From Nicotiana tabacum (taxonomy: Eukaryota > Streptophyta > Magnoliopsida > Solanales > Solanaceae), in assembly GCF_000715075.1 (NCBI RefSeq), contig NC_134097.1, positions 63,149,190-63,213,189 of the forward strand: DNA of 64,000 bases, given 5' to 3'. The notes under the pieces are model-generated. The model made no database searches and was not told where the DNA came from. It saw nothing but the letters and a program-made list of their open reading frames with translations. Position numbers and translations under genes: made by a program. Numbering within the stretch: the first letter of the stretch is position 1; every line of letters starts with the position of its first letter. This document shows positions 23,746 through 33,661 of the stretch, piece by piece.

Positions 23746-24000
23746 GAGTCCGGAACCAAAATGTGTTTTTTTTTTACTCAAACTACACAAATAGGTGGTA
23801 AAAAAAGAAGACCTTTTTATATATAGCGCCATAATACCTGGCGCTATATACTAACAGTAACGGAACCGTTAAGGTATAGCGCCAGGTATTGTGGTGCTAT
23901 ACTGTTAAAGCTGACATGGCCAGGTATAGCGCCACAATACCTGACGCTATATATACAATATTAATGTATAGCGCCAGGTATAGTGGCGCTATACATAGAT
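23746..24000 (+). repeat. MULE-1 left terminal inverted repeat
   Basis: It pairs in inverted orientation with 32673-32919. It contains four 27-bp imperfect palindromes of the form TATAGCGCC-N9-GGCGCTATA at 23822-23848, 23875-23901, 23925-23951 and 23967-23993. A pyrimidine-rich leader-like sequence follows, so it probably also holds the promoter of the PMD gene. Confidence 0.9.
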
Positions 24001-24944
24001 ATTTTATACCTCTCCGTCTTCTTCTCCAATTCATCCATCCACCATTTTTTTAAAACTCTTCCCCACTTCTTGGTCCCCCCCCCCCCGATTCTGCCCGTTT
24101 CTTTAAAAAAAAAAATTGGGTCCCCTCAACACATAAAACTCGAAGAAAAAGGGTCCCACATTCGAGTAGAGTTTCGTGCTATTGTTGATTCACAATTCCG
24201 GAGTCAAAATTTCAATCTTTTTGCTTTGCCAAAATTCTAAATCGAGGTATTTCAATTTATTTTAAGTTGAAACATTTATAATAATGTATATTATTTGATT
24301 TGTATGTGTTCTATTTCAGTTTGTGTTTTTTTTTCGAAACTAGCATGTTAAATTTATCCGAATTTAATATTAATATTTTCTAATAAAATATAAATTAGTA
24401 AAATAAATTTGTCTGTTAATATCCTGATTTATATATATGTTTTTTTATTCCGTTTTGTATTTTATTTGCAATTAAATTTATTTGTTGTTTATGCTTAGTT
24501 TAGATTATTTTTTAGCGTAGTAAAATCCAGACCTTTTTAGCGTAGTAAAACGTAGACCCTTATAGCGTAGTAAAATTTAGAGTCTTGTAGCATAGTAATG
24601 TGTAGTATTTTAGCTTAGAATTTCTTTTATTTAAGTATCTTATACTGGTAGTTAAAAATGCAAACTTTGTACAATTAAGTTAATAATTGTATCAACACAC
24701 ATAATTAGTAATTTGTTATTATAATAAAAATACATTATATATATATATAATTTGTACAATTAAGTTATTATAAAATATGAATTTAAATTATAATAAAAAC
24801 ACACACACTTATATATATATATAATTTGTACAATTAAGTTATTATAAAATATGAATTTAAATTATAATAAAAACACATAATTATATATATATATATAATT
24901 TGTACAATTAAGTTATTAAAAATAATAATTTAAATTATAATAAA

Positions 24945-24986
<42 letters not shown>

Positions 24987-25109
24987 GTACAATTAAGTTA
25001 TTAAAAAATATGAGTTTAAATTATAATAAAAACACATTATATATATATATATATAATTATGTGTTTTTATTATAATTTAAATTATTATTTTTTAATAACT
25101 TAATTGTAC

Positions 25110-25160
<51 letters not shown>

Positions 25161-25200
25161 GTTATTAAAAAATAATAATTTAAATTATAATAAAAACACA

Positions 25201-25250
<50 letters not shown>

Positions 25251-25292
25251 GTACAATTAAGTTATTAAAAAATATGAGTTTAAATTATAATA

Positions 25293-25329
<37 letters not shown>

Positions 25330-25377
25330 ACAATTAAGTTATTAAAAAATAATAATTTAAATTATAATAAAAACACA

Positions 25378-25435
<58 letters not shown>

Positions 25436-25517
25436 GTACAATTAAGTTATTATAAAATATGAATTTAAATTATAATAAAAAACACATAATTATTAATGAT
25501 AGTTTACAGTTGACGAC
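24001..25517 (+). promoter_or_regulatory. 5' untranslated region and long leader intron of the PMD gene
   Basis: A pyrimidine-rich leader follows the inverted repeat. A donor (ATCGAG, then GTATTT) at 24246/24247 and an acceptor (TTTACAG) ending at 25509 would remove 1,263 bp and place the ATG nine bases into the next exon. The same GAGGTATTYCAATTTA donor context occurs in both arms of MULE-2, so it is conserved in the family. The putative intron contains a 28-bp repeat of TAGCGTAGTAAAA (24513-24600) and the AT-rich array. Confidence 0.5.
24690..25490. repeat. AT-rich tandem array with TA microsatellites and one inverted unit
   Basis: About nine copies of a unit TTTGTACAATTAAGTTATTA followed by AATTTAAATTATAATAAAAAC, each separated by a run of TA dinucleotides of varying length. 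The copy at about 25055-25122 is inverted, so it can pair with its neighbours. Length in TA runs is likely unreliable in assemblies. Confidence 0.85.
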
Positions 25518-28076
25518 ATGGACGCGACTCTACATCCCGGCCCCCGGACGTTGGATCTATTAGCCCTACAGCCCCAGCATAGATCCGAGTATATATGGGA
25601 CGGACAGTTGATTACGCAGACTTTCCGGGCTAGGAGAGTGGATCTATTGTGGGAGTTTTTGAGTCCTCCCCGCGTTCTACATCCCCGCGTGGTCCATTAC
25701 TTGGAGGAGATGGGATTTTATAGGATTATTAGGATTGGCCGGATACAACTCGACTATGCTTTGATCACGGTCTTGATTGAGCGGTGGCGACCGGAGACGC
25801 ACACTTTTCATTTGCCCATCGGCGAGGCCACCATCACACTCCAGGACGCTGAGATTTTATATGGCCTGTATGCTGATGGCTCGCCAGTTTTACTGCCTGC
25901 GACCATGAGATATTATTCATGGCAGGCATATTGGGATATGTTGAACATGCTCATGGGTTTCATGCCGGAGGACGAGGCGGTAGCGTCTGGGTCCAGTCGT
26001 ATACAGTTGGTCCCCATTAGAGACCACCTGGTGCAGATCCACCATACTATCACCGATGAGTCTGCGGAGGTGGATGTACAGCGATATACGAGGCTGCTGT
26101 TGCTCCTTCTATTTGGGGGAGTCTTGTTCCCGAACACTTCGGGGAACCTAGTGAGCCTCCATTTTCTGCATCATATTGCCCGGTTCGAGGATACATCTTT
26201 GTACAGCTGGGGTGGTGCTGTCATCTCATATCTGTACAGGCAGATGTGTCGGGCTTGCATCGGCACACAGAGAGACGTTGGTGGCTTTCTGCCGCTTTTA
26301 CAGGTGACAACATATTCAAATAATATGTCCATTAGTTACAGTTCTACCAAGTTATAGTTAATCTTATACTTTACGCCAACTTTGTATGTTAGGTTTGGGT
26401 CTGGGAGCGATTTCTGCAGTTTCAGCCACCTCTACCACAGCTACCGGCTAATGTAGAAATTCCGCAACTCCCTCTAGCCTGTAGGTGGGTTATGCGTCGT
26501 ACTCTTGCACGAAAGTATGATGCCCATCATAATCTCCCCCTCTGCAGGGATGTGTTGGATCTGCTGGAAGACGCACAGGTGAATATCTAACTAAACTTAC
26601 ATGTTATAGATTAACTTAGTGATGCGCACTAACGGTTTGTGTTCTTATTTGATAGTTCATCTGGACGTCGTACACCAATGAGGTGATAGGTACCATGCCG
26701 ACGTATTGCAGGTTTGGCCAACATATTTGGAGGGCTTCTGTCCCGCTCATATGCCTCGATATTGTCGAGCATCATGCCTCCGAGCGGGTATTTCGTCAGT
26801 TTGGCCTGCCGCAGCCTATACCGACTCCGCCTGCATGGCATGCTTTACATTATGAGAGGGATGATCGGTCCAGGGCAGACGACACATTTATGGCATGGCC
26901 TAACGAACAGTTGGGTACCTGGGACCGGTGAGGGGAATTGACCCCACCTCCGCAACACTTTCCTATTCCACGTTATATGGCATGGTACCACACTATTTCC
27001 TCGCTTTTTATCGGGAACCCAGTTCATCAGGCACACGGTCGGTACGTCCCATATGTTGGGAGACACGAGGCCCTGGTATGTTTTCTGTTATTATTAGTTA
27101 TATAGCTATAATTTAGTGCCAAATATGTAGTTTATATTATTTACTTTGTGCAGGCGATTGGATTGCATACCGTCTATCATATGGGGCAGCAGATGCAGAG
27201 TTATGTCCATGATCCTGTGTCCATGTAGTAGTATAGTCGTCGATTCATGGATGTGGCTACGCAGACACTGCAACGAGCTCGATCGGATCAGCGTTTGGCA
27301 CACGAGGCTGATTATATGGACCCAACAACGTACCAGCGAGGCCGTGGTATCCCACGAGCTGGTGGTGCCCGACGAGCTGGTGGTGCCGGACGACGTGGTC
27401 GTGGGCGGAGAGGAGGTGGTCCCCAGCAAGGGGGCGTTGAGGCTCCTACTGATGATGTTGCTGCTGATATGGCAGGTGGCATGCATGAGACGGATATGCC
27501 TTCTTACAGCCTTGGAATTTATCGCACTCCAGTGCCATCGCAGGTGACCCCATCGGGTCAGTTATTGATCACGGGCTCGGATATTCAAGGAGTGGATTGG
27601 GGTAGATACTTTCCAGGACCGTCTACCACTGTTGAGGATCGACCGACCCGAGAATTTTATAGTGGGCGCCGACTGAGTTATGGCTCCACATCACATGCGC
27701 AGGTATGAGTTTATTAGTATTGAATTTGAATTTGTGTTAGCTGTAACTTATTTCTTTTCTTTAACTTTATTAATAATTTCCTTTTTAAGGCTTCATGCGA
27801 TGCAGCGACAAATGACTACATTCAGGATCTAGAGACGATGATGGTAAGACAATATAAATTGTTGTGAATTGTTATGTAGTTTTCTATACTAAGTTTCATA
27901 TTATTATGTAGCCTTCTACTGGAGCTGACAGCACCACCGATACATGTCATCCTGCGCCGCATCCAGCTATAAGGAGACGACTTGATAATGATGATCCGGA
28001 TAACGTACCCGGATGGGAGGGGATGCGCCTCAGGCCAGCGGCTGCATTGAGACACACCGGATGCGGGACACATTGA
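25518..28076 (+). pseudogene. Plant mobile domain (PMD, MAIN/MAIL1-like) protein of MULE-1
   Basis: Six exons fit one frame: 25518-26303, 26393-26578, 26656-27075, 27154-27702, 27790-27843 and 27912-28076. All five introns are GT-AG and in phase 0, giving 719 codons. Exon 1 starts MDATLHPGPRTLDLL and holds the PMD core: RVLHPRVVHYLEEMGFYRI, ERWRPETHTFHLPIGEATIT and LFGGVLFPNTSGNLVSLHFL. Exon 3 carries the C-terminal half (RFGQHIWRASVPLICLDIVE). Exon 4 has an Arg/Gly-rich run. PMD host proteins MAIN and MAIL1 act in the nucleus in transposon silencing and genome stability; PMD is also known from transposons. Three nonsense codons break this copy: TGA 26929-26931 (likely CGA) and TAG TAG 27226-27231 (likely CAG CAG). 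Splice sites and frame are otherwise intact, so it decayed recently. A role as a transposition helper or anti-silencing factor is inference. Confidence 0.88.
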
Positions 28077-28359
28077 CATGGTGTAAATAATATTTTTGTA
28101 TACATTAACAATATTATTTAATCGAATATGCGCATTACTTTTTTTAGTTCTCCATTCGTTTGATAGTTTCATAAAATAAAACTTAGTACAACACAAGCAC
28201 TTAAACTTAACTTCTACTTCAATTAAAATAAAATTTAGTACAACACACAAGAAAAACATTACTACAGTACAAACACAATCACAAACACAAATATAGCAGG
28301 CCAACATAATAAAAATACATGAAATATGAAAAATACACTAAACACATACATGCCAATGT
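28077..28359. other. 3' region between PMD and GRF-finger genes
   Basis: A 3' untranslated-type sequence of the PMD gene (plus) meeting that of the GRF-finger gene (minus). A 161-codon minus-strand frame overlapping the last PMD exons (27822-28307) is an antisense shadow. Confidence 0.5.
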
Positions 28360-28900
28360 TTAGCCCCGGATGCTATTTATTCTCCGCTCCAACCACTTAA
28401 ATCGTTCTTCCAGTTGTTCTTTTTCTTCTTCTACTTCTTTCAGTTTCGCGTTCACCTCCGCAAGTTCCAGTTTATATTTTTTTTCGATCCTTTTGTGCTT
28501 CACAATTCCATTGTGTTTTCCATTTTTCTTCTCCCACCTCCTTCAGGTTCGCCCTCAAGTCCGCAATAATTCTATTGCTTTCTTTTTCATGTTCCTGTTG
28601 TCTTAAACACATATTATGAAGAAACTGGAGTTGTTCTCTGTAACATTCCTGATAACATGGTTCATCAACACATTCTTGAAAATCACAAATAGGTTCGCCG
28701 GTAACCTTGTAAAGCTGGTTCATACAGTGCCAGTAGCGGCGTCCAACTTCACCACCTTCCCAACAATTTTGCATCAAGCATGCTTTTCCACAGTTGCACT
28801 TTGGTGGACGAAGAGGTTGGGCCATTTGTGTAATATTTGCTTTTAGTAAAAAAACCTTACCTTTAATAAAATATTTGCTTTTAGTAAATTTTGAGCACAC
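28360..28900 (-). pseudogene. GRF-type zinc finger protein with coiled-coil tail
   Basis: The likely start is Met at 28825 (MAQPLRPPKCNCGK); an upstream in-frame Met at 28900 gives a less typical N-terminus. Residues 9-55 match the GRF zinc finger pattern C-x-CG ... W ... GRRYWHC ... C-x-F: CNCGK, GGEVGRRYWHC and GEPICDFQECVDEP. The GRF domain is a small Zn-binding module that binds nucleic acid in several DNA-repair and topoisomerase proteins. It is followed by a charged heptad-like coiled coil (LRANLKEVGEEKW). The frame stops at 28472, but in the next frame the coiled coil continues (LELAEVNAKLKEVEEEKEQL) to a stop at 28360-28362. The shift lies in a run of eight T (plus strand 28477-28484), where one base fewer restores one frame of about 155 residues. 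It may be a real mutation or a sequencing error. Function in the transposon is unknown. Confidence 0.72.
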
Positions 28901-28928
28901 AACATAACTACAATGAACCCGTTATTTA

Positions 28929-29389
28929 TAGGCGAGACAACACCCACATAATGTACTATCTAATGGCGCTATACTTTGCGTGTTAAATATTATGATGTTG
29001 ACGTCTACTTTATGTCAGTTGATCGGCTTTTTCAGTTCGACAAGACAACACACACATAACAGACAATCTAATGGTGCTATACTTTGCGTGTTAAATATCA
29101 TGATGTTGACAAGACAACTTTATGTCAGCTGGTCAGCTTTTTCAGTTCGACAAGACAACACACATATAACGGACTATCTAATGGCGCTATACTTTGCGTG
29201 TTAAATATCATGATGTTGACAAGACAATTTTATGTCAGCTGGTCAGCTTTTTCAGTTCGACAAGACAACACACACATAACAGACTATCTAATGACGCTAT
29301 ACTATGCGTGTTAAATATCATGATGTTGACAAGACAACTTTATGTCAGCTGGTCAGCTTTTTCAGTTCTACAAGACAACACACACATAA
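28929..29389. repeat. 110-bp tandem array, about four copies, carrying the inverted-repeat core motif
   Basis: Units of 108-110 bp begin near 28963, 29071, 29181 and 29291. Each has ATGRYGCTATACT(T/A)TGCG, then GTTAAATATCATGATGTTGAC and CAGTTCGACAAGACAACAC. The GGCGCTATAC motif is the half-site of the terminal-repeat palindromes. The array lies between the 3' ends of the GRF-finger and transposase genes. Open frames on the plus strand across it repeat with the unit and are not genes. Confidence 0.88.
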
Positions 29390-29513
29390 TAAATATACAG
29401 ATAATTTTATTACAATTGGTAAAATGGGAAAGTACAAATAATAGTTAACAAGCATAATTTTATTTCATAAATCTTGCAACATAGATATAACAACTAATTA
29501 TTACAACATCAAC

Positions 29514-32433
29514 TCATGGGTAGTTAGGTACACTAGAAGAACACCCACCACGAGCTTGATTAGTTTTGCCACCCAAACCAGCTGAAGGACATTTACGACG
29601 GTCGTGTCCTGTTTGCGAGCATATACCACATTTGCGCGCATAAACTGTGTCACTAACATCCATTTGGTTCCGTATACGTGTTCTCTTCTGCACCTGTCTT
29701 TTACGCAAATAGGACTTGTTACACACCATTTTAAATGGTTCCGGAGGCCAATAATGCTCAGCACCCACTGGCTGCAACTGACCACTATATGTGTTTAGGT
29801 ACTTGGAAACACTATATTGTTGATCAACATAGTTGGTCTCCGCATAACCAACACGTTGAAAACACTTGATGGCATGTGAGCAAGGCATGTGGTAGATGGA
29901 CCATTTCCCACAGGAGCATAACCTTACAGATTCATTTACAGTATGTACATTATTACCCCGATTATTATGGATAGCGGTGCGAACTTCAAAAACACCTCTT
30001 TCGTTATCATACTGCAAAAATGAATGCCAATGTGCTCGCCGTCTGTATTTCTCAAATCTCTTCATAGGCACTGGCATAAATTCAACACCCCTCTCCATCA
30101 ATTCCGTTGCAGCTGCAGACCGTTGAACAAACCTCTCCGCCATCTGCTTGAACGACATCCGCACCATGGTTGTGACGGGCAATCCTCTTGCCGACTTCAA
30201 TAACCCGTTGAAGGACTTTGACACGTTTGTAGTAAGAATTCCCCATCGTCTGCCACCATCCGCATGCAACGTCCACTTTTCAGGGTCATGTCGCATTAAC
30301 CAACGATAGGCTGCCTCGTCTTCTTGCCTGATAGAATCCATATGCCTCCAGAATTTATGTTGTTGGTGGTCTGTTGCTGCCATCCACATCAAATCATATA
30401 GATCCTTGTTGGGATGTGCCTTCTGGAAATTGGCCTTAAAGTGCCTCACACAGTAACAGTGGTATGCATAAGGTTCTTGCCATGCAGGCAAGTTCTCCAC
30501 AGAACTTAATATACCACCGTGCCGATCAGATATTAGACAAATACCTGAACGCTGTTTGACAACGTGCTCTTTCATGTGGTTCAAAAATAGCGTCCACGTC
30601 TCTGTGCTTTCATTGGCACAAACAGAAAAAGCTAGAGGAAATATCTGTCCATTAGCATCTACTGCCACAGTTATCAATAGCTTGATATCGTACTTTCCAT
30701 AGACATGAGTTTCGTCTATGGATATTACTGGCCGGCAATGCGAAAAACCATCAAATGTTGGCTTAAACGCCCAGAACACGTAATTGAATATGTATTCCGG
30801 TGTTCCCGGACTCTGCTCAAGCTACCATTCAACAACTGTCTCGGGGTTAAAGTGCTGCAATGCGGCCATGTACTTTGGTAGATATGCAAATGACTTATCC
30901 CAATTACCGTAGACAATTTCAAACGCTCGTTTGCGCCCGAGAAATGCCTTTCTTTTCGTAATAGTATGGCCATATTCCTGGTGGACCGATGTAATGCACT
31001 CTTTGATTGTATACCTTATGGACGCTTCGATATGCGGAATAAGTACAAGAGAAATCAAGTCAATATCCAAGTTGAAGTGATTTCCGTTGAATGTGTCCAT
31101 TTCGCATGTGTGGGTGGGAATGTATTTACCCACTTTCCACATACCTGTCTTCTTCTTGGTCGCACGCAACATCCAATTACATGGCCAAAACCACCTGTGG
31201 CAAACAACCTTGTATACCATCGGACTTGACTCTCATACCTGCATCTCACGACACTCTTTTACGTTGTGCATTTTATAAGCCCTGCTTAAGCGCGTTTTAT
31301 CAGGAAAAAGCATCCCCTTTGCAAGCACCGTTGGTCTAGACTCATCCCACATTGCTGTCCGAATTTCATCAAAATCCCTTGTTAGAACTTCCACATCCGG
31401 CACGGTTGGCAAGTTATAAATGTAAGGAATCTCCCTTGAATGAAACGACACTTCGGACTCATACACTCTTCGTCTAGGGGGTTCTCTCTTCAAATCAGGT
31501 CCTTCCTTCTCATCCTGCTCATCACCATCCTCACGAAAAAGGGTGTCTCGTCTCCGGATTCATCGGCATTGTTATCGTAATCACTGTTCTGTTCCTCACT
31601 CTGTGCATCTGCCAGATCCCGATGTAATACGTCATTTTCGGTCAATTGAGTAAGTACGGGTGGTTCAACTTGCTCGTTTTCACTGCACAACCAACAAAAA
31701 TATAAGCTACTAAATTAATAAATGATTTCCATATGGCTCTATCACTTCACTTACAAGTCGTAATGTGATTAAATTTCATGATGGGCGTTTTCAATTAAGT
31801 GATGACTACCGGATGGGCCACTTTTAAAATTCATATCCGGCCGATACCCCCTATTAAATATATGAGCGTTAATACAAATTCAATACGCCAAAAATATACA
31901 TAATTAACACAAATGAAAATTGAAGTTTACCACTCGTCTTGTGAATTATGGAAAACAGGGTATAAATTATTTTCTCGCTGCTCATTCGCCGGTGGTGATA
32001 AGTTTAAGTCAAGGAAAACTCTTTCATCCGAAACATGTCCGGCAAAAACTGCTCCATAATAACCACCCGATGACTGGGGATTATCTCTACTATGCACAAC
32101 CTTGTTTTTTGGAACGTCTTCGACCTTCACGTACATCTCCAACATTGTGATTACAAGAAATTCCCGGCATTCGTCCGGAGTCCTCAGAAAATCACTCAAA
32201 GTTTCATCATCGTCGATGCTAAACTCCGAGTAAAAAGCAACCCCTTGCGGAGTGACGGAATACAGATATCTTCTGGTTACTTTAAGTATCACTGAACGTT
32301 TCCTCACACTCAGTTTTTTGCATAACAACGATATCAATTTATCGTACTCTATTGTAAGTGGTAATTTAACATGACACTGAGCAGGTAAACTGTAGCCCAC
32401 AGAGTTATTCTCCATCACAACCTCACCCCCCAA
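29514..32433 (-). pseudogene. MuDR-type MULE transposase
   Basis: Two exons. 32433-31931 encodes an N-terminal PB1-like region (EYDKLISLLCKKLSVRKRSV). An intron 31930-31683 (GT...GCAG) joins an in-frame acidic linker. Then come the Mutator DNA-binding part (GMLFPDKTRLSRAYKMHNVK), the MULE catalytic domain (VISIDETHVYGKY, LISDRHGGI, CVRHF), a SWIM finger (CSCGKWSIYHMPCSHAIKC) and a C-terminal zinc knuckle (CGICSQTGHDRRKC). The protein cuts and rejoins DNA at the inverted repeats. Breaks: a one-base loss in an A run at 31536-31540 (plus), TGA at 31233-31235 and TAG at 30822-30824. In the TTNVSKSFN segment relatives usually have Glu where Lys stands. Repairing three sites would leave one continuous frame, so it is a young pseudogene. 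Confidence 0.92.
31683..31930 (-). other. Intron of the transposase gene
   Basis: Donor GAGTG followed by GTAAAC and acceptor TTGTGCAG. Splicing keeps the frame: exon 1 contributes 503 nt and the joined codon reads TGT, leading into the acidic ENEQVEPP segment. Confidence 0.7.
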
Positions 32434-32672
32434 TATAATGAAACTCTTATTCTACGCTCTTCAGACATAATAAAAAATGCTGGAGAATTTAAGAACAATA
32501 AACGTTTCAACAAGAGGTAACAAATTTTTTGAATGAATTTCTATACAATTCTAACCTCTTTATATAGGAAATGGCTAGCCGGAGATTTTTTTTATATAGG
32601 TATAACGCCCAAAAGGTTGACATTATACACTTTTGAATTATTGAAGTCACGAATTATTGGTGGGGCCAGGAA
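32434..32672 (-). promoter_or_regulatory. Upstream region of the transposase gene
   Basis: Non-coding sequence between the transposase start and the right inverted repeat, with a TATATAGG-like box near 32560-32567. The promoter probably overlaps the terminal repeat, as in MuDR. Confidence 0.4.
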
Positions 32673-32919
32673 ATCTATGTATAGCGCCACTATACCTGAC
32701 GCTATACATTAATGCTGTATATATAACGCCAGATATTGTGGCGCTATACCTGGCCATGTCAGCTTTAATAGTATAGCGCCACAATACCTGACGCTATACC
32801 TTGACGGTTCCGTTACTGTTAGTATATAGCGCCAGGTATTATGGCGCTATACATAAAAATGTCATTTTATTTTTTTACCATCTATTTGTGTACTTTGAGT
32901 AAAAAAAAACCACATTTTC
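32673..32919 (-). repeat. MULE-1 right terminal inverted repeat
   Basis: It contains four 27-bp palindromes matching those of the left end in reverse order: 32680-32706, 32722-32748, 32772-32798 and 32825-32851. Identity to 23758-24000 is high, but similarity stops at CACATTTT (32911-32918). The GAGTCC tip of the left end is missing here. Confidence 0.9.
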
Positions 32920-33065
32920 ACTTGGCCAACGAAAAAAAAGTACTACTTTGGCAAAGTTATTGTGTCCTGGTAACGAGGGAAAAAAAAGAAAGATATGCAG
33001 GCGTTCCATATTCGACGTTAAATTGTTTACCGCAATCTACGGTCCCCGCGTATCCAAACCGATAA

Positions 33066-33661
33066 ATGTCTCCCAAGCCGTTTCATCTTAGACCGTCAAT
33101 TTATTCCACTACCTCAATAAATTACGTTTATCGGGCTTCTCATTTCCATGTCGTCATCTCAACTGTTCATTTCTGTGGCCATCTCTGTTTTATCCAGATC
33201 CTCTTAATCTCTTCTCTTTTCCGGATTTCATATTCAGATTTGAGTAGATCGTTTTCCGATCTATCATTTGATTATGGATTCGATTTGTTCCTGTGGTATG
33301 CTCGTTCATCGAGATCGACCAGGGGAACGATGTTTCTGTTGTTCGATCTTCGTCCCCGTTGCCGGTGGCGAAGCAAAGATTCCATATTTAAGTCGGCTGG
33401 ATCTCATGCGCTTGGTAGAGGATCGAGGAAGGTAAAGATTCATCCGGACTTTTCTAATCTCTAATTTTCTGATGAATCCCGTAGCTACCAGAGATCTTGC
33501 TTTGTTCTGAATTGCAGATCTGTTTCTTGATGAAGAACAATATATGTTTCTTCGGATTTACGGTGATTCCGTTGTTTGCGGCGATGCTATTTGGATGGTT
33601 GCACGCTTTGACTGTCGAGAAATGGACATCAGCGGCGTTGAGAATGATTGCCATAACTTAA
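33066..33661 (+). CDS. Possible short two-exon host gene with a membrane segment (uncertain)
   Basis: I do not recognise the product. A pyrimidine-rich leader-like stretch (33130-33270) is followed by an open frame that reaches a good donor (GAAG, then GTAAAG) at 33431/33432. An acceptor (GAATTGCAG) at 33517 leads in the same frame into 48 codons ending TAA at 33659-33661. The joined product would be 169 residues from 33066, or about 81 from the Met at 33330, with one hydrophobic segment (FTVIPLFAAMLFGWLHAL) near its end. It lies between the two MULEs and is not part of either. It could instead be the first exons of a longer gene cut by the MULE-2 insertion, or chance. Confidence 0.3.

Larger units (their letters stand above)
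23746..32919. mobile_element. MULE-1: Mutator-like element with transposase, PMD and GRF-finger genes
   Basis: A 9.2-kb DNA transposon. Inverted repeats of about 250 bp at 23746-24000 and 32673-32919 face each other. Inside are a PMD gene on the plus strand, a MuDR-family transposase gene on the minus strand, and a GRF-finger gene on the minus strand between them. The outer genes start near the inverted repeats and converge, as mudrA and mudrB do in maize MuDR. The left tip begins GAGTCC, shared with MULE-2. The right tip has lost or replaced the last dozen or so bases, and no target duplication is visible. Confidence 0.88.

Noticed and set aside
27106..28307. Minus-strand frames of 126 and 161 codons
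   Set aside because: Antisense to PMD exons 4-6, whose plus-strand frame and splice sites are convincing.
28980..29448. Three plus-strand frames of 74-84 codons with similar sequences
   Set aside because: They are translations of the 110-bp tandem array; similarity follows from the repeat.
29501..29785. 94-codon minus-strand frame at the transposase 3' end
   Set aside because: A shifted shadow of the transposase C-terminus, which has the zinc knuckle in the other frame.
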